Shown here: piece after piece, positions 13,173-14,400 of the stretch
Layout of the letters: each line of letters opens with the position of its first letter
Numbering within the stretch: the first letter of the stretch is position 1
DNA from: Actinomycetota bacterium
Lineage (GTDB): Bacteria > Actinomycetota > Actinomycetes > JACCUZ01
Assembly (NCBI GenBank): GCA_030841245.1
Contig: JAVEDG010000374.1
Span: forward strand, 1 to 14,400
Reading direction: 5' to 3'
Length of the DNA: 14,400 bases
Made by a program: the position numbers and the translations under genes
The notes under the pieces: model-generated
What the model was told of the DNA's origin: nothing
Databases searched by the model: none
The model's input: the letters and a program-made list of their open reading frames with translations, nothing else

Positions 13173-14400
13173 CAGTGGATCCTCTCCGCTGGGGTCAGTC
13201 GGAACCAGTAGAAGCCGTGGCCGGCGATGGTGAGCAGGTAGGGCAGCTCACCGATCTGCGGGAAAGCAACGGTGCCGAGCAGCTCGACGGGGTGGTAACC
13301 CTCCCACCTGCGCAGGTCGAGCTCCACCGGCTGCGGGAAGCGCGAGAGGTTGTTGACGCAGAGCACGATGTCGTCGCCGAAGATCCGCATGAACGACAGC
13401 ACGCTGGGGTTCGAGCCGCCGAGATCGTCCCAGCTGCCGAGACCGAAGGCGGGGTTCTGCTTGCGCACCTGGACCATGCGTCGGGTCCAGTGCAGGAACG
13501 ACGTGGAGCTGGCGAGCTGGGCCTCCACATTGGTGACCTGGTGGCCGTAGATCGGGTCCATGATGACCGGCAGGTTGAGCTGCCCGGGGTTGCAGGTGGA
13601 GAAGCCTGCGTTCCGGTCGGGGGTCCACTGCATCGGCGTTCGCACGCCGTCCCGGTCACCGAGCCAGATGTTGTCGCCCATGCTGATCTCGTCGCCGTAG
13701 TAGAGGACGGGCGAGCCGGGGAGCGACAGCAGGAGTGCGGTGAACAGCTCGAGCTGGTTGCGATCGTTGTCGAGCAGCGGTGCGAGGCGGCGGCGGATGC
13801 CGATGTTGGCCTTCATGCGGGGGTCCTTGGCGTACTCCGCCCACATGTAGTCGCGCTCCTCGTCGGTCACCATCTCGAGGGTGAGCTCGTCGTGGTTGCG
13901 CAGGAAGATGCCCCACTGGCAGTTGTCCGGGATCTGGGGCGTCTGCGTCATGATCTCCGAGATCGGGTACCGCGACTCGCGGCGGACGCCCATGAACAGC
14001 CGGGGCATGACGGGGAAGTGGAACGCCATCTGGCACTCGTCGCCGTCGCTGCCGAAGTACTCCACCACGTCCGCGGGCCACTGGTTGGCCTCGCAGAGCA
14101 TGACCCGGTCGGGGTACTGCGAGTCGACCTCCTTGCGGACGCGCTTGAGGAAGTCGTGCGTCGCGGGCAGGTTCTCGCAGTTGGTGCCCTCCGCCTCGTA
14201 GAGGTAGGGGACCGCGTCCAGCCGGAACCCGTCGATGCCGAGGTCGAGCCAGAACTTCAGCGCCTCGATCACGGCCTCCTGCACCCGGGGGTTCTCGAAG
14301 TTGAGGTCCGGCTGGTGGCTGAAGAAGCGGTGCCAGAAGTACTGCTTGCGCACCGGGTCGAACGTCCAGTTCGAGGTCTCTGTGTCGACGAAGATGACCC
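13172..14400 (-). CDS. treS: trehalose synthase/maltosyl isomerase (5' end beyond window)
   Basis: This GH13 enzyme interconverts trehalose and maltose. The window shows the last 408 residues of an expected roughly 570-600, beginning with VIFVDTETSNWTFDPV. The catalytic nucleophile is the Asp of GFRLDAVPYLYEAEG (visible residue 61), the acid is the Glu of LCEANQWPAD (visible residue 103), and the transition-state Asp is in LRNHDELTLEM. The sequence SHQPDLNFENP and the downstream GSPVLYYGDEISMGDN are typical of TreS rather than generic alpha-amylase. The stop overlaps the maltokinase start by one base. In this operon maltose made from trehalose is immediately phosphorylated by the next gene product. 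A GTG inside the visible part (14353) is internal, because the reading frame stays open and homologous to the window edge. Confidence 0.96.
   Translation of the reverse strand, partial: VIFVDTETSNWTFDPVRKQYFWHRFFSHQPDLNFENPRVQEAVIEALKFWLDLGIDGFRLDAVPYLYEAEGTNCENLPATHDFLKRVRKEVDSQYPDRVMLCEANQWPADVVEYFGSDGDECQMAFHFPVMPRLFMGVRRESRYPISEIMTQTPQIPDNCQWGIFLRNHDELTLEMVTDEERDYMWAEYAKDPRMKANIGIRRRLAPLLDNDRNQLELFTALLLSLPGSPVLYYGDEISMGDNIWLGDRDGVRTPMQWTPDRNAGFSTCNPGQLNLPVIMDPIYGHQVTNVEAQLASSTSFLHWTRRMVQVRKQNPAFGLGSWDDLGGSNPSVLSFMRIFGDDIVLCVNNLSRFPQPVELDLRRWEGYHPVELLGTVAFPQIGELPYLLTIAGHGFYWFRLTPAERIH

Overview
The window is about 70% GC and carries actinobacterial gene families throughout: crotonyl-CoA carboxylase/reductase, a DUF1707 protein, an ECF sigma factor with a membrane partner, and the TreS-maltokinase-GlgB set. 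A member of the Nocardioidaceae or a nearby actinobacterial family is the best guess. This rests on gene content and composition, not on a database match.

Layout, left to right. Positions 1-1517 (minus strand) hold the 5' two thirds of crotonyl-CoA carboxylase/reductase (ccr) and, upstream of it, methylmalonyl-CoA epimerase (mce). A repeat-rich 252-bp spacer separates them. Diverging from mce are a biosynthetic-type acetyl-CoA acetyltransferase and the mutase chaperone GTPase MeaB (1582-3775, plus). A convergent minus-strand pair follows: an ECF sigma factor and a translationally coupled, single-pass, Gly-rich secreted-domain protein (5307-3812). The plus strand then carries an acyl-CoA mutase large subunit (5495-7201) whose substrate-pocket residues match isobutyryl-CoA mutase rather than methylmalonyl-CoA mutase, a thioredoxin/TPR co-chaperone (7221-8138) and a DUF1707/LiaF-like protein (8196-8840). 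The rest is minus strand: an unknown three-pass membrane protein (9439-8864) and the operon treS > maltokinase > glgB (14400-9580), with 1-nt and 4-nt gene overlaps.

The left half forms a short-chain acyl-CoA carbon node. Thiolase supplies acetoacetyl-CoA, Ccr carboxylates crotonyl-CoA to ethylmalonyl-CoA, the epimerase interconverts substituted malonyl-CoA epimers, the mutase rearranges isobutyryl-/n-butyryl-type CoA esters, and MeaB protects the B12 enzyme. The cobalamin-binding small subunit that the mutase needs is not in the window. The right half is the trehalose to maltose-1-phosphate to alpha-glucan (GlgE) route; GlgE itself would be expected upstream of treS, beyond the right edge.

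No mobile element, CRISPR array, tRNA or rRNA was seen. Most genes belong to known families. The least explained items are the sigma factor/Gly-rich protein pair, the GATCTTGAG repeat cluster that reaches into the end of mce, and a TACTnnnnAGTA palindrome overlapping the predicted ccr promoter.
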